Below are positions 8,704-18,900 of a stretch of 64,000 bases of DNA, one piece after another. The position numbers and the translations under genes are program-made. The stretch's first letter is position 1, and each line of letters opens with the position of its first letter. The stretch spans positions 62,001 through 126,000 of the forward strand of contig DAOTGJ010000002.1 in the NCBI GenBank assembly GCA_035447065.1. Reading direction: 5' to 3'. A model generated the notes under the pieces. The model was not told the origin of the DNA, did no database searches, and worked only from the letters and a program-made list of their open reading frames with translations. The stretch comes from CALEMW01 sp035447065 (GTDB lineage Bacteria; Krumholzibacteriota; Krumholzibacteriia; LZORAL124-64-63).

Positions 8704-10908
8704 ATGTCCGCACGTCTGCGACTGGTCGCCGCCGTCCTGGCCGCGATCGTGATCCTGTCCCCGCGGCCCGCCCGAACCGCCGCATCGTTCGCCTGGGCCC
8801 ATCCCCGCCCCAACGTGAGCCCCCTGATGGCGGTGACCTTCGTGGACGACCAGCGCGGCTGGGCGGTGGGCATCGCCGGCGCGGTGCTGCGCAGCGGCGA
8901 CGGCGGCGACACCTGGGCGCCCGTGCCGGACACCTGGCAGGTCCTGCCCGACCTCTTCGACGTGCTCGCCCTGGACGCCTCCACGTTGGTGGCCGTGGGC
9001 GACGGCGTGATCCGCTCCACGGACGGCGGCGCCACCTGGACGTCCGTCGCCGTGCCCACCGGCGAGAGGCTCTGGCGACTCGCCCGTGCGGGCGACCGGC
9101 TGCGCGCGGGCGGCGAGCACGGCGTCATGCTGGACTCCGGGGACGGCGGTCTCACCTGGTCCCTGCTCACGGCGCCGGGCGATGCGCGCGTCTCGGATCA
9201 GCACTGGTTCGACGCGGACACGGGCCTCGTGACCGGCGGCATCTTCCCGGAGTTCGGCGGCTTCGCGGCGCGCACCGTCGACGGCGGCCTCACGTGGAGC
9301 GCCGTCGCCGGCATCGCCGACGTCATCACCACCGTGGTGGAGTTCCGCGATCCGCTCCACGGGTTCCTGCTGAGCGGTCTGGACGCGCTGGTCACCGACG
9401 ACGCCGGCCTCACCTGGGCGCCCACCTCGCCGGTGCCGCCTCCGTACGTCATCGACGGGATCCACCGCGCCGACGGCACCTGGCTGCTGGCGGCCTTCGG
9501 CGAGGGAGCGTTCATCTTCACGTCGCCCACGCCGGATCACGACTGGTCCTACCCCGCGGTCTTCGCCGTGGGCCAGCAGCACGGCGTGAGCGACCTGGAA
9601 CGCCTGCCCGCGGGCCGCGTGGTGGGCACGCTGACCGGCGGCGGCCTCATCGTGAGCGACGACGACGGCGCCACCTGGAGCTACCGCACCGAGGACGCGG
9701 GCGGCGGCGCCGGCGATCCCATCCAGATGGTGCGCCTGGGCGGCGGCGCCGCGGGACTGGCCGTCGCGTCCGGGAGCGTGATCGGTACGGTGCCCAACCT
9801 CCTGCTGCGCACCGACGACGGCGGGCGCTCCTGGGGGGGCGCCGCCTATCCCGCCGCGTGGACCCGCGTGCTGGATGCGCGCGTGCGCGCCGACGGCCTG
9901 GCGCTGATCGTGGGGCACAACCCCGCGGTCGCGCGCGAGAACCTGGCGCGGAGCGCGGACGGCGGCGTCTCGTGGCAGGTGATTGCGCTGCCGCTGGACG
10001 ACATCGCCGTGAAGGTGCTGCGCCTGGACACGGAGGCCGCCCTGGTCTCCGCCGCCTCCGGCCGCCTCTGGCGCAGCGTCGACGGCGGCCTCGCCTGGAC
10101 GCCGGCCGGCACCACCGGCCCCCTCGCCGCGCCGCTGCTGGACTTCCCGTCGGCCGATGTGGGCTTCGCCCTGCAGGGCGGCCCCACGCCGCGCCTCCAC
10201 CGCACCCTCGACGGCGGTGTCACCTGGCAGCTTCGCTCGTCGGGCCTGCCCCCCTTCGGCATGATGCTCGCCTTCGCCGACGCCCAGACCGGCCTGCTGC
10301 GCACCACGGACGGCGTGTTCCGCAGCACGGACGGCGGCGCGTCGTGGACGGAGATCTCCGCCGACGCCGCCGTGGCGGCCCTGGAGCTGCGCCCCGACGG
10401 GCGCGGCCTGCTGCTGCCCACGCGGGAAGGCCCGCTGCGCCTCACCGCGGACGCCGGGGCCACGTGGACCCTGCTGGACCTCCCCTGGCGCGACTGGAAC
10501 CCCGACGATGCCGAGGCGCTCTTCACCACCGCCGCCCTCACCCCCGACGGACTGATGGTGGGAGGGATCTACACGGGCCTGCTCAAGGTGGGCCTGGACG
10601 CCTCCGCCACCGCGGTTCCCGCGTCCCCGACGCCGCGGGCCAAGCTGCGCGCCGCCCCCAATCCCTTCAACCCGCGCACGGTGCTGCGCTTCTCGCTGCC
10701 CCAGGCGGGGCCGGCCGCGGTGGAGATCTTCGATCCGCGTGGCCGCCGCGTGCGCGTGCTGGCCCACGGCGACCTGGCCGCCGGCGAGCACTCCGCGGCC
10801 TGGGACGGACGCGACGACGCCGGCCGCCCCCAGCCCGCCGGCGTGTACCTGGCGCGGGTGCGGAGCGCCGGCGCGGCGGCGTCGCTCAAGCTGCTGCTGG
10901 TGGAGTGA
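8704..10908 (+). CDS. Secreted Asp-box (Ycf48-like) beta-propeller protein with FlgD-like C-terminal domain
   Basis: 734 residues. A signal peptide (about 1-26) is followed by about a dozen Asp-box/BNR turns of the form S-x-D-G-G-x-T-W (SGDGGDTW, STDGGATW, TVDGGLTW, STDGGASW and others), which build a seven-bladed propeller as in Ycf48/HCF136-type proteins. Residues about 650-734 form the FlgD-like Ig domain (APNPFNPRTVLRFSLP, DPRGRRVR, AGVYLARVRS) found at the end of many type IX-like secreted proteins in the FCB group. Surface attachment or secretion through that domain is inferred. The substrate or partner of the propeller is not evident. It converges on surE. Confidence 0.8.
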   Translation: MSARLRLVAAVLAAIVILSPRPARTAASFAWAHPRPNVSPLMAVTFVDDQRGWAVGIAGAVLRSGDGGDTWAPVPDTWQVLPDLFDVLALDASTLVAVGDGVIRSTDGGATWTSVAVPTGERLWRLARAGDRLRAGGEHGVMLDSGDGGLTWSLLTAPGDARVSDQHWFDADTGLVTGGIFPEFGGFAARTVDGGLTWSAVAGIADVITTVVEFRDPLHGFLLSGLDALVTDDAGLTWAPTSPVPPPYVIDGIHRADGTWLLAAFGEGAFIFTSPTPDHDWSYPAVFAVGQQHGVSDLERLPAGRVVGTLTGGGLIVSDDDGATWSYRTEDAGGGAGDPIQMVRLGGGAAGLAVASGSVIGTVPNLLLRTDDGGRSWGGAAYPAAWTRVLDARVRADGLALIVGHNPAVARENLARSADGGVSWQVIALPLDDIAVKVLRLDTEAALVSAASGRLWRSVDGGLAWTPAGTTGPLAAPLLDFPSADVGFALQGGPTPRLHRTLDGGVTWQLRSSGLPPFGMMLAFADAQTGLLRTTDGVFRSTDGGASWTEISADAAVAALELRPDGRGLLLPTREGPLRLTADAGATWTLLDLPWRDWNPDDAEALFTTAALTPDGLMVGGIYTGLLKVGLDASATAVPASPTPRAKLRAAPNPFNPRTVLRFSLPQAGPAAVEIFDPRGRRVRVLAHGDLAAGEHSAAWDGRDDAGRPQPAGVYLARVRSAGAAASLKLLLVE

Positions 10909-10915
10909 GCCCGGC

Positions 10916-11770
10916 CTAGCGCCGCCAGTCCGGCAGCTCCGGTGCGGCGCCGGTGGGCAGGGGGTCGCCGGCGCGCATGGGCGACACGGTGATCCAGCCC
11001 TCGCGGTGCAGGTCCACGTCGCCGCCGTCGGGCTGGTCGCCGTCCTCGGTCCACCACTTCAGGGTCCAGACGGTGCGGCCCGTGGCGTCGGGCTCGCCGG
11101 GCTCGAAGCGGTCGTGGAAGACACGGGCGCCGGGCGGGCACCAGGCCACGCCCTGGATCGCGGTGTCCTCGCCCATGGGGAAGTTCACGTTGAGGTAGCG
11201 GCCGTCGGGCAGGTCGCGCACCACGTCGGAGAGGGCCAGGTCCACGCACCACCGCGGCACGGCGTCCATCTTGGCCGCGTCGCGCGTGGAGAGGCCGGAG
11301 TAGGCCACGGCGGGAATGCCCTCGTGGGCCGCCAGCCGCGCCACGCCGATGGTGCCCGAGGCCATCCAGGCGTCGGCCAGGTTGGGGCCGCTGTTGATGC
11401 CGCTGAGCACCACGTCGGGACGATCGTCCTTCAGGAGCTCCAGCAGGGCCCAGAGCACGCAGTCGCCCGGGAAGCCGTCCACGGCCCAGGCCTCGATGCC
11501 CTCGCCCAGATCCCGCGGCTCCACCGCGAACGCCTTGCGTGCGAAGACCGACGTGTAGTTGCTCGATCCGCTGCAGTTCTCCAGGGGCGCCACCACCACG
11601 GTGCGCGCGCCGGTGGCGGCCACGGCGCGGGCCAGGGCGTGGAGGCGGGGGTCGTCGATGCCGTCGTCGTTGCAGACCAGGGCGGTGCGGAACCACGGGG
11701 CTTCGGCGTCGCGGGAGGCGGCGGCGGCGGGCAGGGCCAGGCAGAGCAGCAGCAGCAGGCGCATGGTCAT
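10916..11770 (-). CDS. surE: Exported SurE-type 5'/3'-nucleotidase
   Basis: 284 residues. The SurE fold is clear from VCNDDGIDDP (metal-binding Asp pair), the NCSGSSNY loop, VDGFPGDCV, LSGINSGPNL and GTIGVARLAA. SurE enzymes remove phosphate from nucleoside monophosphates and polyphosphate. Unlike the usual cytoplasmic enzyme, this one begins with a strong signal peptide (MRLLLLLCLALPAAAASR), so it should act in the periplasm. It is the last gene of the seven-gene operon, 12 bases after the HAMP/PAS histidine kinase. A start at ATG 11764 is equally possible. Periplasmic phosphate release from nucleotides fits the transporter and phosphate-binding-like genes upstream. Confidence 0.86.
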   Translation of the reverse strand: MTMRLLLLLCLALPAAAASRDAEAPWFRTALVCNDDGIDDPRLHALARAVAATGARTVVVAPLENCSGSSNYTSVFARKAFAVEPRDLGEGIEAWAVDGFPGDCVLWALLELLKDDRPDVVLSGINSGPNLADAWMASGTIGVARLAAHEGIPAVAYSGLSTRDAAKMDAVPRWCVDLALSDVVRDLPDGRYLNVNFPMGEDTAIQGVAWCPPGARVFHDRFEPGEPDATGRTVWTLKWWTEDGDQPDGGDVDLHREGWITVSPMRAGDPLPTGAAPELPDWRR

Positions 11771-11782
11771 GACGATGGATCC

Positions 11783-13753
11783 TCAGCTCAGGTGGAGGGG
11801 CAGGGTCACGGTCACGGTGGTGCCGCGTCCGGGTTCGCTGTCGATGCGCACGTCGCCGCGGTGCTTCTCCACGGCCTGGCGGATGGTGGCCATGCCCCAG
11901 CCCACGCGCACGCGGTCGCCGTCGATGAAGTCCAGGTCGAAGATGCGGCGCAGGCGGTCGCGCGCGATGCCGCGGCCGGTGTCCGCCACGGTCAGCTCCA
12001 CGCCGGCGGCCACGGTGCGCGCGCCCAGGGTGATCACGCCCTCGCCCTCGATGGCCGCCGCCGCGTTGCGCAGCACGTGCAGGAACATCTGATTCAGATC
12101 CGCGGGGTAGCAGGTGATCTCGGGCACGTCGTCGTAGTCGCGCACCACCTTGATGCGGTCGCCCAGCTCGCCGCGCAGCACGGTGAGCGCGCTCTCCAGG
12201 CCGCGCACGGGGTCGGCGCGCTGCAGGTCGGCCTGGTCCAGGTTGCTGAAGCTCTTCAGCGTGCCCACCAGCTCGGCCACGCGGCCGGCGGCCTCGGCGG
12301 CGTTGCGGCGGCCCTCGGTCATGGCGCGCAGGGCGCGCTGGAGGCGGGGGTCCAGCTCGGGGCAGCCCGCATCCTCGAGCACCTCGTCCAGGCGGCCCTG
12401 GGCGCGGGCCATGACGTCGGCCGACGCGCGCAGGGCGCCGATGGGGTTGTTCAGCTCGTGGGCCAGGCCCGCCGCGAGCTGGCCCAGGCTGGCCAGCTTC
12501 TCGCTCTGGATGAGCTGGGTCTGGGCCTCGCGCAGGTGGTGGAGGGTGCGCTCCAGCTCCTCGGTGCGCTCCACGAGCTGCTCCTCGGCCTCCTTGCGCA
12601 CGCTGATGTCGTTCAGGGTGCCCACGATGCGCACGGGGCGGCCCTCGGCGTCGCGGCCGCTGATCTTGGCCTTCATCTGCACCCAGCACCACGAGCCGTC
12701 GGCGCGGCGCATGCGCACCTCCAGATCGAAGGGGAAGCCGTGCCGCAGATGGGCCGCGTAGGCGTCGTCCACCACCACGCGGTCCTCGGGGTGCACCAGC
12801 TCGGCGATTCCCTCCACGCCCGCGGGCAGAGCCTCCGGCGTGGTGCCCAGGATCTCGGCGTAGCGGGGGCTGAAGTAGGGGCGGCCGCGGGCCATGTCGT
12901 AGTCCCAGAGCCCGTCGTTGGCGGCCTCGAAGGCCATGGCCAGGCGCTCCTCGCTGTCGCGCAGCTCGGCCTCGGCCTGCTCGCGGCGGGAGAACTCGGC
13001 GCGCAGGGCGGTCTGCATGGCGCGGAAGGCGTCGGCCAGGCGGCCCAGGTCGTCGCCGGCGCGGTAGTCCAGGGGGGACTGCAGGTCGCCGCGGGCCACG
13101 TCCTCGGCCACGGCGCGCAGCCGCCGCACCGGCCGCAGGATGGACCACGACGCCGCCACCGCCACCACCACCAGCCCCAGCAGGCAGAGGGCGATGGTCA
13201 CGCCGATGGTGTTGCGGAACAGCCGCGCGCGCTCGGTCACCGCCGCGAGCTGCACGTTCATCTCGCGCTCCTGCGACGACGCCACCGCCCGCACCCGCTC
13301 CAGCAGGTCGGCGTGCAGCCGGTGCATGCGGCCCAGGCGGTCGCGCACCTCCGGGATCACCTCGATGTCGCCCTCGATCAGCTCCGACGTCACGGTGCTG
13401 CCCACCTCGAAGTACGCCTCGCAGACAGACGCCAGGGAGTCCAGGTCCGCCGGCTTGTGTCCGGGCAGGGCGCGGGCGCGGGCCACGGTGGCCAGGAAGG
13501 CGTCGCGCTGGTCCGCCGCCTCGGCGATGAGGTCCTCGTCGCCGGCGGTCATGGCGCTCTGCAGGGTGTAGGGCAGCCGCACCGCCAGCAGCTCCAGCTC
13601 GTGGGCCAGCTCCAGCTGGCGGTAGAACTCGGTCTCGATGCGGCGGGAGATCTGCTCCCCCTGCGACGCGCCGCGCCAACCCAGGGTGAACAGCACCCCG
13701 AAGGCCAGGGCGGCCAGCAGGGGCATGAGCATGATCTTGTGGGTGAAGGTCAT
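11783..13753 (-). CDS. Membrane sensor histidine kinase with HAMP and PAS domains
   Basis: 656 residues. A transmembrane segment at about 8-28 and a second at about 170-192 enclose a helical periplasmic sensor domain; HAMP follows (about 193-245), then a PAS/PAC domain (about 265-390), a coiled coil and the HisKA box LAAGLAHELNNPIGAL with the phospho-acceptor His. The ATPase domain has VADTGRGIA and, in place of the normal GTGLGL, GWGMATIRQAVEKH, a variant I know from related kinases. ATG overlaps the stop of the PBP-like gene, indicating translational coupling. Its partner is probably the response regulator at 15451-15921. The periplasmic domain may read the state of the neighbouring phosphate-binding-like protein; that is inference. 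Confidence 0.85.
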   Translation of the reverse strand: MTFTHKIMLMPLLAALAFGVLFTLGWRGASQGEQISRRIETEFYRQLELAHELELLAVRLPYTLQSAMTAGDEDLIAEAADQRDAFLATVARARALPGHKPADLDSLASVCEAYFEVGSTVTSELIEGDIEVIPEVRDRLGRMHRLHADLLERVRAVASSQEREMNVQLAAVTERARLFRNTIGVTIALCLLGLVVVAVAASWSILRPVRRLRAVAEDVARGDLQSPLDYRAGDDLGRLADAFRAMQTALRAEFSRREQAEAELRDSEERLAMAFEAANDGLWDYDMARGRPYFSPRYAEILGTTPEALPAGVEGIAELVHPEDRVVVDDAYAAHLRHGFPFDLEVRMRRADGSWCWVQMKAKISGRDAEGRPVRIVGTLNDISVRKEAEEQLVERTEELERTLHHLREAQTQLIQSEKLASLGQLAAGLAHELNNPIGALRASADVMARAQGRLDEVLEDAGCPELDPRLQRALRAMTEGRRNAAEAAGRVAELVGTLKSFSNLDQADLQRADPVRGLESALTVLRGELGDRIKVVRDYDDVPEITCYPADLNQMFLHVLRNAAAAIEGEGVITLGARTVAAGVELTVADTGRGIARDRLRRIFDLDFIDGDRVRVGWGMATIRQAVEKHRGDVRIDSEPGRGTTVTVTLPLHLS

Positions 13754-14172
13754 CGGCGCACGTCCAGCACCTTGACGCCGTCGGACGGCGAGACCCGCGA
13801 GGCGTAGCCGATGGCGCCCGGCGTGCGCGACACGTAGAACAGCAGCTCGTCCTCGGTGGCGAAGGTGCGCGGCGGCATGCCGCGGCCGGTGAACACGGCC
13901 TGCTTCCAGAAGGTGACGAACTTGGCCACGCTGCGGCCCACGCGCTCCTCCACGAACCACTCGTGCACGGGTCCGTCCTCCAGCATGACCGGCACCACGG
14001 GCGTGCCGTCGCCCCAGCGCGTCTTCTTGCCCAGGAAGATGCGGCGCAGGGTGGGCTCGTCCACGTCGGCCGCGTCCACGCCCGGATGCGCCACCACCAC
14101 CGCCTCCTGGGCGGAGGCGGCGCCGGCGCAGGCCAGCAGCAGGAGCAGCAGCAGGAGGTGCCTTCGGCGCAC
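13750..14172 (-). CDS. Periplasmic phosphate-binding-like protein (PstS-like half domain)
   Basis: 140 residues with signal peptide MRRRHLLLLLLLLACAGAASA. The mature part resembles the short PBP-like proteins annotated as phosphate ABC transporter substrate-binding: VVVAHPGV, then LRRIFLGKKTRWGDGTPVVPV, FVTFWKQAVFTGRG and PGAIGYAS. It has only about 120 residues, roughly half of a full PstS, and no ABC transporter genes are nearby. In other bacteria such short proteins accompany a porin and a histidine kinase, as here. It may therefore be a ligand sensor rather than a transporter subunit. A stray Cys near the cleavage site makes a lipoprotein conceivable. Confidence 0.75.
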   Translation of the reverse strand: MRRRHLLLLLLLLACAGAASAQEAVVVAHPGVDAADVDEPTLRRIFLGKKTRWGDGTPVVPVMLEDGPVHEWFVEERVGRSVAKFVTFWKQAVFTGRGMPPRTFATEDELLFYVSRTPGAIGYASRVSPSDGVKVLDVRR

Positions 14173-14182
14173 GCAGGTTCTC

Positions 14183-15442
14183 CTAGAAGTGGACGGTGGC
14201 CTTGAAGGCCATGAAGGACCACCAGCGCTTGTAGGCGTCGGGATCGCCCAGGTCGTTGAGGGCCGGCGAGAGCAGGCCCAGGCCGTCCACCACGTGGTAC
14301 TCGCCCTTGAGCACCAGGTGCTCGGTGGCGTCGTGGCGCACGGCGGCGCAGACGTCGTTCTGCCAGGCCACGTAGTCGGGGTAGCCGTAGCGTTCGAAGT
14401 TGTGGCCGGAGGGGTCGCTCTTGTCGCGCACGTAGCGCGAATAGTACGCGGTCACGGTGGTGCGCTCGCTGGCGTGGGCCGACGCCTGCAGGTAGTAGCC
14501 CTCGCCCACCAGGCCGTTGACCTCCTCCTGGGCCAGCTCCGCGGCCAGGGTCACGTCGTCGCGGGACCACTCGGCGGAGAAGACCACCGAACGGCCCAGG
14601 TCGCCCTGGAAGTCCACCAGGTTGTTGATGGCGTAGTACGACGGGTTGGCGGCCGGATCCTCCACGCTGTAGACCAGGCGGGAGTGCATGTCGAAGCGGC
14701 CGGTGATGCCCGACACGCCCAGGGTCAGGCCCTCCAAGGGCGTGTTCCAGCGCAGGGAGCCGCCGTAGAGCCAGTCGAAGTGCACGTCGTTCTCGGCCAC
14801 GCCGTCGAAGCGGATGCGGGCGGTGGGCGAGTCCAGCGGGGAGAGCCGGGCGGCCTCCTCCCCCGCCTGGGCCAGGATGTTGTACCAGAAGCCGGCGTCC
14901 GGGTCGGGCACGTTCAGGGTGCCGCCGTAGATCTCGTAGTCCAGCCCTCCGCCCTCGCCCAACGGCACGTTGCCGTAGAAGCCCAGCCCCTCCACGCCCA
15001 GGATGAAGTCGCGGTGGTCCTCGTTGTACACGGCCTGGGGCAGCAGCACCGTGGGGCGCAGCATGTCCACGTCGCGGCCCTGGCCGTAGAGGCCCTGGGT
15101 GGTCTTGAACTTGCCGAGGCGCACGCCCATGTAGTCCTGCCACTGGTAGTCGGCGTAGGCCCAGTCGATGAGCACGTCGTTGTTGCCCACGTCGCCGAAG
15201 TCGCGCGCCAGGAACTGCAGCCCCACGCGCAGGCGCTCCTCGGGGTGGGCCTGGAGGCTGACGGCGGCCTCGTGGAACTCCGAGCTGCCGTCGCGCGAGT
15301 TGGGCACCAGGTAGTTGTTGTGCGAGCTGTTCAGGTACCCCTGGCTCACGAATCCGCGCACGTACAGGTCGGCCAGCTGGGCGGCGGCCGGCGCGGCGGC
15401 GAGGACGAGGCTCAGGCAGACGAGGGTCAGGCGGCGGCTCAT
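14183..15442 (-). CDS. Outer-membrane porin-like beta-barrel
   Basis: About 419 residues from ATG 15442, chosen because GAGGAAC sits 4-10 bases before it; a GTG at 15454 is the only longer option. A signal peptide (MSRRLTLVCLSLVLAAAPAAA) is followed by alternating aromatic and polar beta strands and the sequence ends in TVHF, the terminal Phe typical of Bam-inserted barrels. LYVRGFVSQGYLNSS at the mature start and FKTTQGLYGQGRDVDMLRP suggest a porin with a plug-free N-terminus. It lies 8 bases after the response regulator and 10 before the PBP-like gene. Substrate is unknown; phosphate or nucleotides are guesses from the operon. Confidence 0.75.
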   Translation of the reverse strand: MSRRLTLVCLSLVLAAAPAAAQLADLYVRGFVSQGYLNSSHNNYLVPNSRDGSSEFHEAAVSLQAHPEERLRVGLQFLARDFGDVGNNDVLIDWAYADYQWQDYMGVRLGKFKTTQGLYGQGRDVDMLRPTVLLPQAVYNEDHRDFILGVEGLGFYGNVPLGEGGGLDYEIYGGTLNVPDPDAGFWYNILAQAGEEAARLSPLDSPTARIRFDGVAENDVHFDWLYGGSLRWNTPLEGLTLGVSGITGRFDMHSRLVYSVEDPAANPSYYAINNLVDFQGDLGRSVVFSAEWSRDDVTLAAELAQEEVNGLVGEGYYLQASAHASERTTVTAYYSRYVRDKSDPSGHNFERYGYPDYVAWQNDVCAAVRHDATEHLVLKGEYHVVDGLGLLSPALNDLGDPDAYKRWWSFMAFKATVHF

Positions 15443-15450
15443 CGCGTTCC

Positions 15451-15921
15451 TCACAGGAAGGTCTTGAGGATGTCGTCCTGCAGCCCGCGGAGCTGGCCGT
15501 AGGCGGCGTTGATCTCCGCCACCTTGGTGTCCAGGGCCTCCAGCAGGCGGCGGCGCTCCAGGGCGTTGCGCAGCACCAGCAGCAGGTTGTCGTTGTCCCA
15601 GGGCTTCTCGATGTACTGGAAGAGCCCCACCTCGTTGATGGCCCGGATGGCGTTCTCCTTGTCGGCGTAGCCCGTGAGCAGGATGCGCGGCACGTGGGGC
15701 CGGCGCTCCTTGTAGCGGGCCAGGAAGCTGATGCCGTCCAGGCCGGGCATCAGATAGTCGGAGATCACCACGTCGGCGTCGGGATCCGCGTCCAGGGCCT
15801 TCTGCGGCTCGGTGAACGTGATCACCTCGTGGTCGGTCTCCAACTCCAGGAAGGTGCGCAGGCTGGAGAGGATCATCGGCTCGTCGTCCACAAGCAGGAT
15901 GCGCGCCGGGATGTCGGTCAT
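15451..15921 (-). CDS. Response regulator, receiver domain with short C-terminal helix
   Basis: 156 residues. A complete receiver domain is present: DDE in ILLVDDEPMI, the phospho-acceptor Asp in VVISDYLMPGLDG, the Thr/Ser switch LLTGY and the Lys of YIEKPWDN. Only about 35 residues, a predicted coiled coil (LEALDTKVAEINAAYGQ), follow, so there is no DNA-binding or enzymatic output domain. It must act through protein contacts or as a phosphorelay carrier. The gene sits between the nucleotide transporter fusion and the porin, within an operon that contains two histidine kinases, which are its likely donors. Confidence 0.88.
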   Translation of the reverse strand: MTDIPARILLVDDEPMILSSLRTFLELETDHEVITFTEPQKALDADPDADVVISDYLMPGLDGISFLARYKERRPHVPRILLTGYADKENAIRAINEVGLFQYIEKPWDNDNLLLVLRNALERRRLLEALDTKVAEINAAYGQLRGLQDDILKTFL

Positions 15922-15947
15922 GGTCTCGCTCCGTCCGGTTGCCGGGG

Positions 15948-18900
15948 TCAGGACGCCCGCGCCGCCAGGCCGCGGAGGCGGCGGGCCACGGTGCGCAGCA
16001 CGCCCTGGGCCACCTCCACGTGGTCGGCGAGGATGTCGGTGAAGTCGTCGCGGTCCACGCGCAGCACGGTGACGTCCGCGGCCGCGGCGGCCGTGGCCAG
16101 GCGCGGTTCCTCGTCGAAGAGGGCCCAGGTGCCGAAGGCCTCGCCGGGACCGGCCTCGGTGATCGCGCGGCCGTTCTGGGTCATGGTCACGCGGCCGTCC
16201 AGCACCAGGTAGAGGGCGTCGGCGGTCTCGCCCTCGCGGTAGAGCACGTCGCCCGCGAGGTGGCGCTCCTCCTCCGCGATGCTCGCCAGCACGGCGAGCT
16301 GCTCGCCCGGCACCTCGGCGAACACGTCCACGTCCTGCAGCAGGATGACCTTCTCCACCACGGTCAGCACGTCGTCGTTCCTTTCGGCGGCGGCCTCGCG
16401 CACCAGGGGCGCAAGATCGTCGGCGACCTGGCGGGCCAGGGCGGCCAGCTCCGGTTCGCCGCGGGCGGCGAAGGCGGCGCAGGCGCGGACCCAGGCGTCG
16501 TCCAGGCGCAGCAGGTGCGTCAGGGCGTCGGCGTCGTTGCGCAGGGCGACGCCGCAGCAGCGCCGGGCCTCCTCCCAGACCTCCACGTCGGGCAGGTCCT
16601 GATAGAGGGGGCGCTGGCGCGAGCGACAGGGTTCGGTCAGCGTCGCGTCCAGGTACTCCGCGGCGCCGGCCCGCAGGTGGCGCTGGGTCCCGTCCAGGGC
16701 CGCCCAGGCGTCCAGCACGCCGCGGGGAGCGAAGCGCAGGGCCAGCAGGCGGAAGGCGTTGGCGCGCACCCGGGCGGTCTGCTCGTCCAGGGTCCGCAGG
16801 AGCAGGGCGCCGCCCCGCCCGCGCCACGCACGACGCCCCAGACGGTGCCGGGCCTGGAAGAGCCCATAGTACTGCGCCAGGCAGCGCTTGTGAAGGTCGT
16901 CCAGACGATCGGGCGGCAGACGGACGGCGCGCCCGTCCAGACGCGCGCGGACCAGGGCGGCCAGGGCGGCGTCGCGCACGGCGGGCGACGGCGCCTCGAG
17001 CAGCGCGGCCAAGGCCTCCAGGGCCTCGCGCTGAGGCATGGCGGCCAGGGCGCGGACGGTCTGGAGCCGGGCCAGCACGCCGCCGCCGATCCCCGACGCG
17101 AACGCCTGCAGCGGCGCCACCGCCGGCGCGCCGCGGCGCTCCAGGGCCCGTCGCGCCGACGCGCGCAGGCGACGGTCCTCCAGGGCGGCCAGCACCGCCG
17201 CGGGCGCCTGGTCGGGATCGCGGCGGGCCAGGGCCTCCAGGGCCGCGCCCGCCACCTCCGGCGCGGGATCGTCCAGCAGGCGGGCGAGGACGCTGCCGCC
17301 TTCGTCGGCGCGACGTCCCAGGACGACCGCGGCCGCACGGCGGGCGCCGGGGTCCGGCGCGGCGGCCAGCGCGTCCAGGGTCCCCTCCTCCAGCAGATCC
17401 AGATCGGCGCCTTCGCCGCGGCGGGCGATCCAGAGGGCGGCCTCGCCGCGGGCCTGCAGCGGGGCGTCGCGCAGGAGGGCGCGGAAGAGCTCGCGCCGCT
17501 CCGACGTCGGCAGGACGGTGGTCAGGTAGCGGCAGGCGGCCCGGCGCACGTCGGGATCCCGCTCCGCCAAGGCCGTGCGGGCGCGTTCCGTCATCCCGGC
17601 GTCGCCCAGCTCCGCCAGGGCCGTGTACGCCGCCGCGCGCACGCCGGGCTGCGGCCGGTCCAGCAGCGGACGCACCGCGCCGGCCGCGTCCGCGTCCTTC
17701 AGCGCCGGGGCCAGGCGCAGGGCGTAGAGCACCGCACGCTCGCCGCCGTGGGCCAGGGCGTCCAGCAGGGAGCGACGGGCCTGGGGATCGTCGATCTGGC
17801 GGGTGACCGCGGCGGGATCGATCTCGCGGCGCGCCAGGGCGTCGCGGAACGCGTCGGCATAGGCGGCGCGCGACCGCGCCACGAGCAGCAGCCACGCGGC
17901 CGCCAGAGCCAGCACCACCAGGGACAGCCAGCGCACCGGCACGCCCAGCCCCGCCGTCAGCCCCAACAGAAGCAGGCCGGCCAGGCCGCGGAACCAGCGG
18001 TCCACGAAGAGATCGATGAAAAGCTTGGAGCGCTTGCGCAGCTCCGGCGGCACCGGCACGAAGAGCATCTCGCGGCCGGTGCGTTCCAGGCTGTGCTTCA
18101 GCCCCAGATCACCACCGCGCAGGAAGGCCGCCGCCGCCAGGCCCGGCGACACCAGCATGGCGCCGGCGCCGCACAGCAGCACCGCCGGCAGGCCGCCCAG
18201 AAGCCCGCCCACGCCGAACCAGCGCACCAGACGGCCGGCGAAGCCGAGCTGCAGCACCAGCGAGATCAGGCTGACCACGCTGTAGAACCGGCCCAGGAAG
18301 GCCGCCAGCGATTCCGGCCCGGACAGGCGTTCCCACGCCGTCACCTTGAACTGGTAGTCCACGAACGACGCCGCCATGACCTCCAGGGCCAGCATGCCCA
18401 CGATGAGCGTCAGCAGCCGCGAACGGAAAAGCGTGCGCCAGCCGCGGGCGCCTCCCGAATCGCGGGTGACGCGGCGACGCGGCGACACCGGCTCGGCCTG
18501 GCTCCAGCGCCGTCCGATGGCCGCCACCAGCAGCGCGTCCAGCAGCAGCGTCGCCGCAGCGGCCTGCAGCAGATCGGCGGCCTCCAGGCCGGCGCCCTGG
18601 ATCAGCCAGCGCGTGGCCTCGCCGCCGGCCATGGCTCCCAGGATGCTGCCCACCCCCAGCAGCGGGAAGAGCCGCTTGGCCTGGGAGGCGTCGAAGAGCG
18701 ACCCCGCCAGCAGCCAGAGCTGCGAGGTGGCCAGGGCCCCCACCAGCCCCGCCCAGGCGTAGAGCAGATACGGCACGCCGGGCAGGTCCGTCTCCAGCAG
18801 CAGCCGCAGGGGCGGCAGGGTGGCCGCCAGCAGCGCCAGGGTCAGCACCGTGACGCGCGGCAGCGGCCAGCGCCGCGCCAGACGCGCGTGCAGCCCCGCC

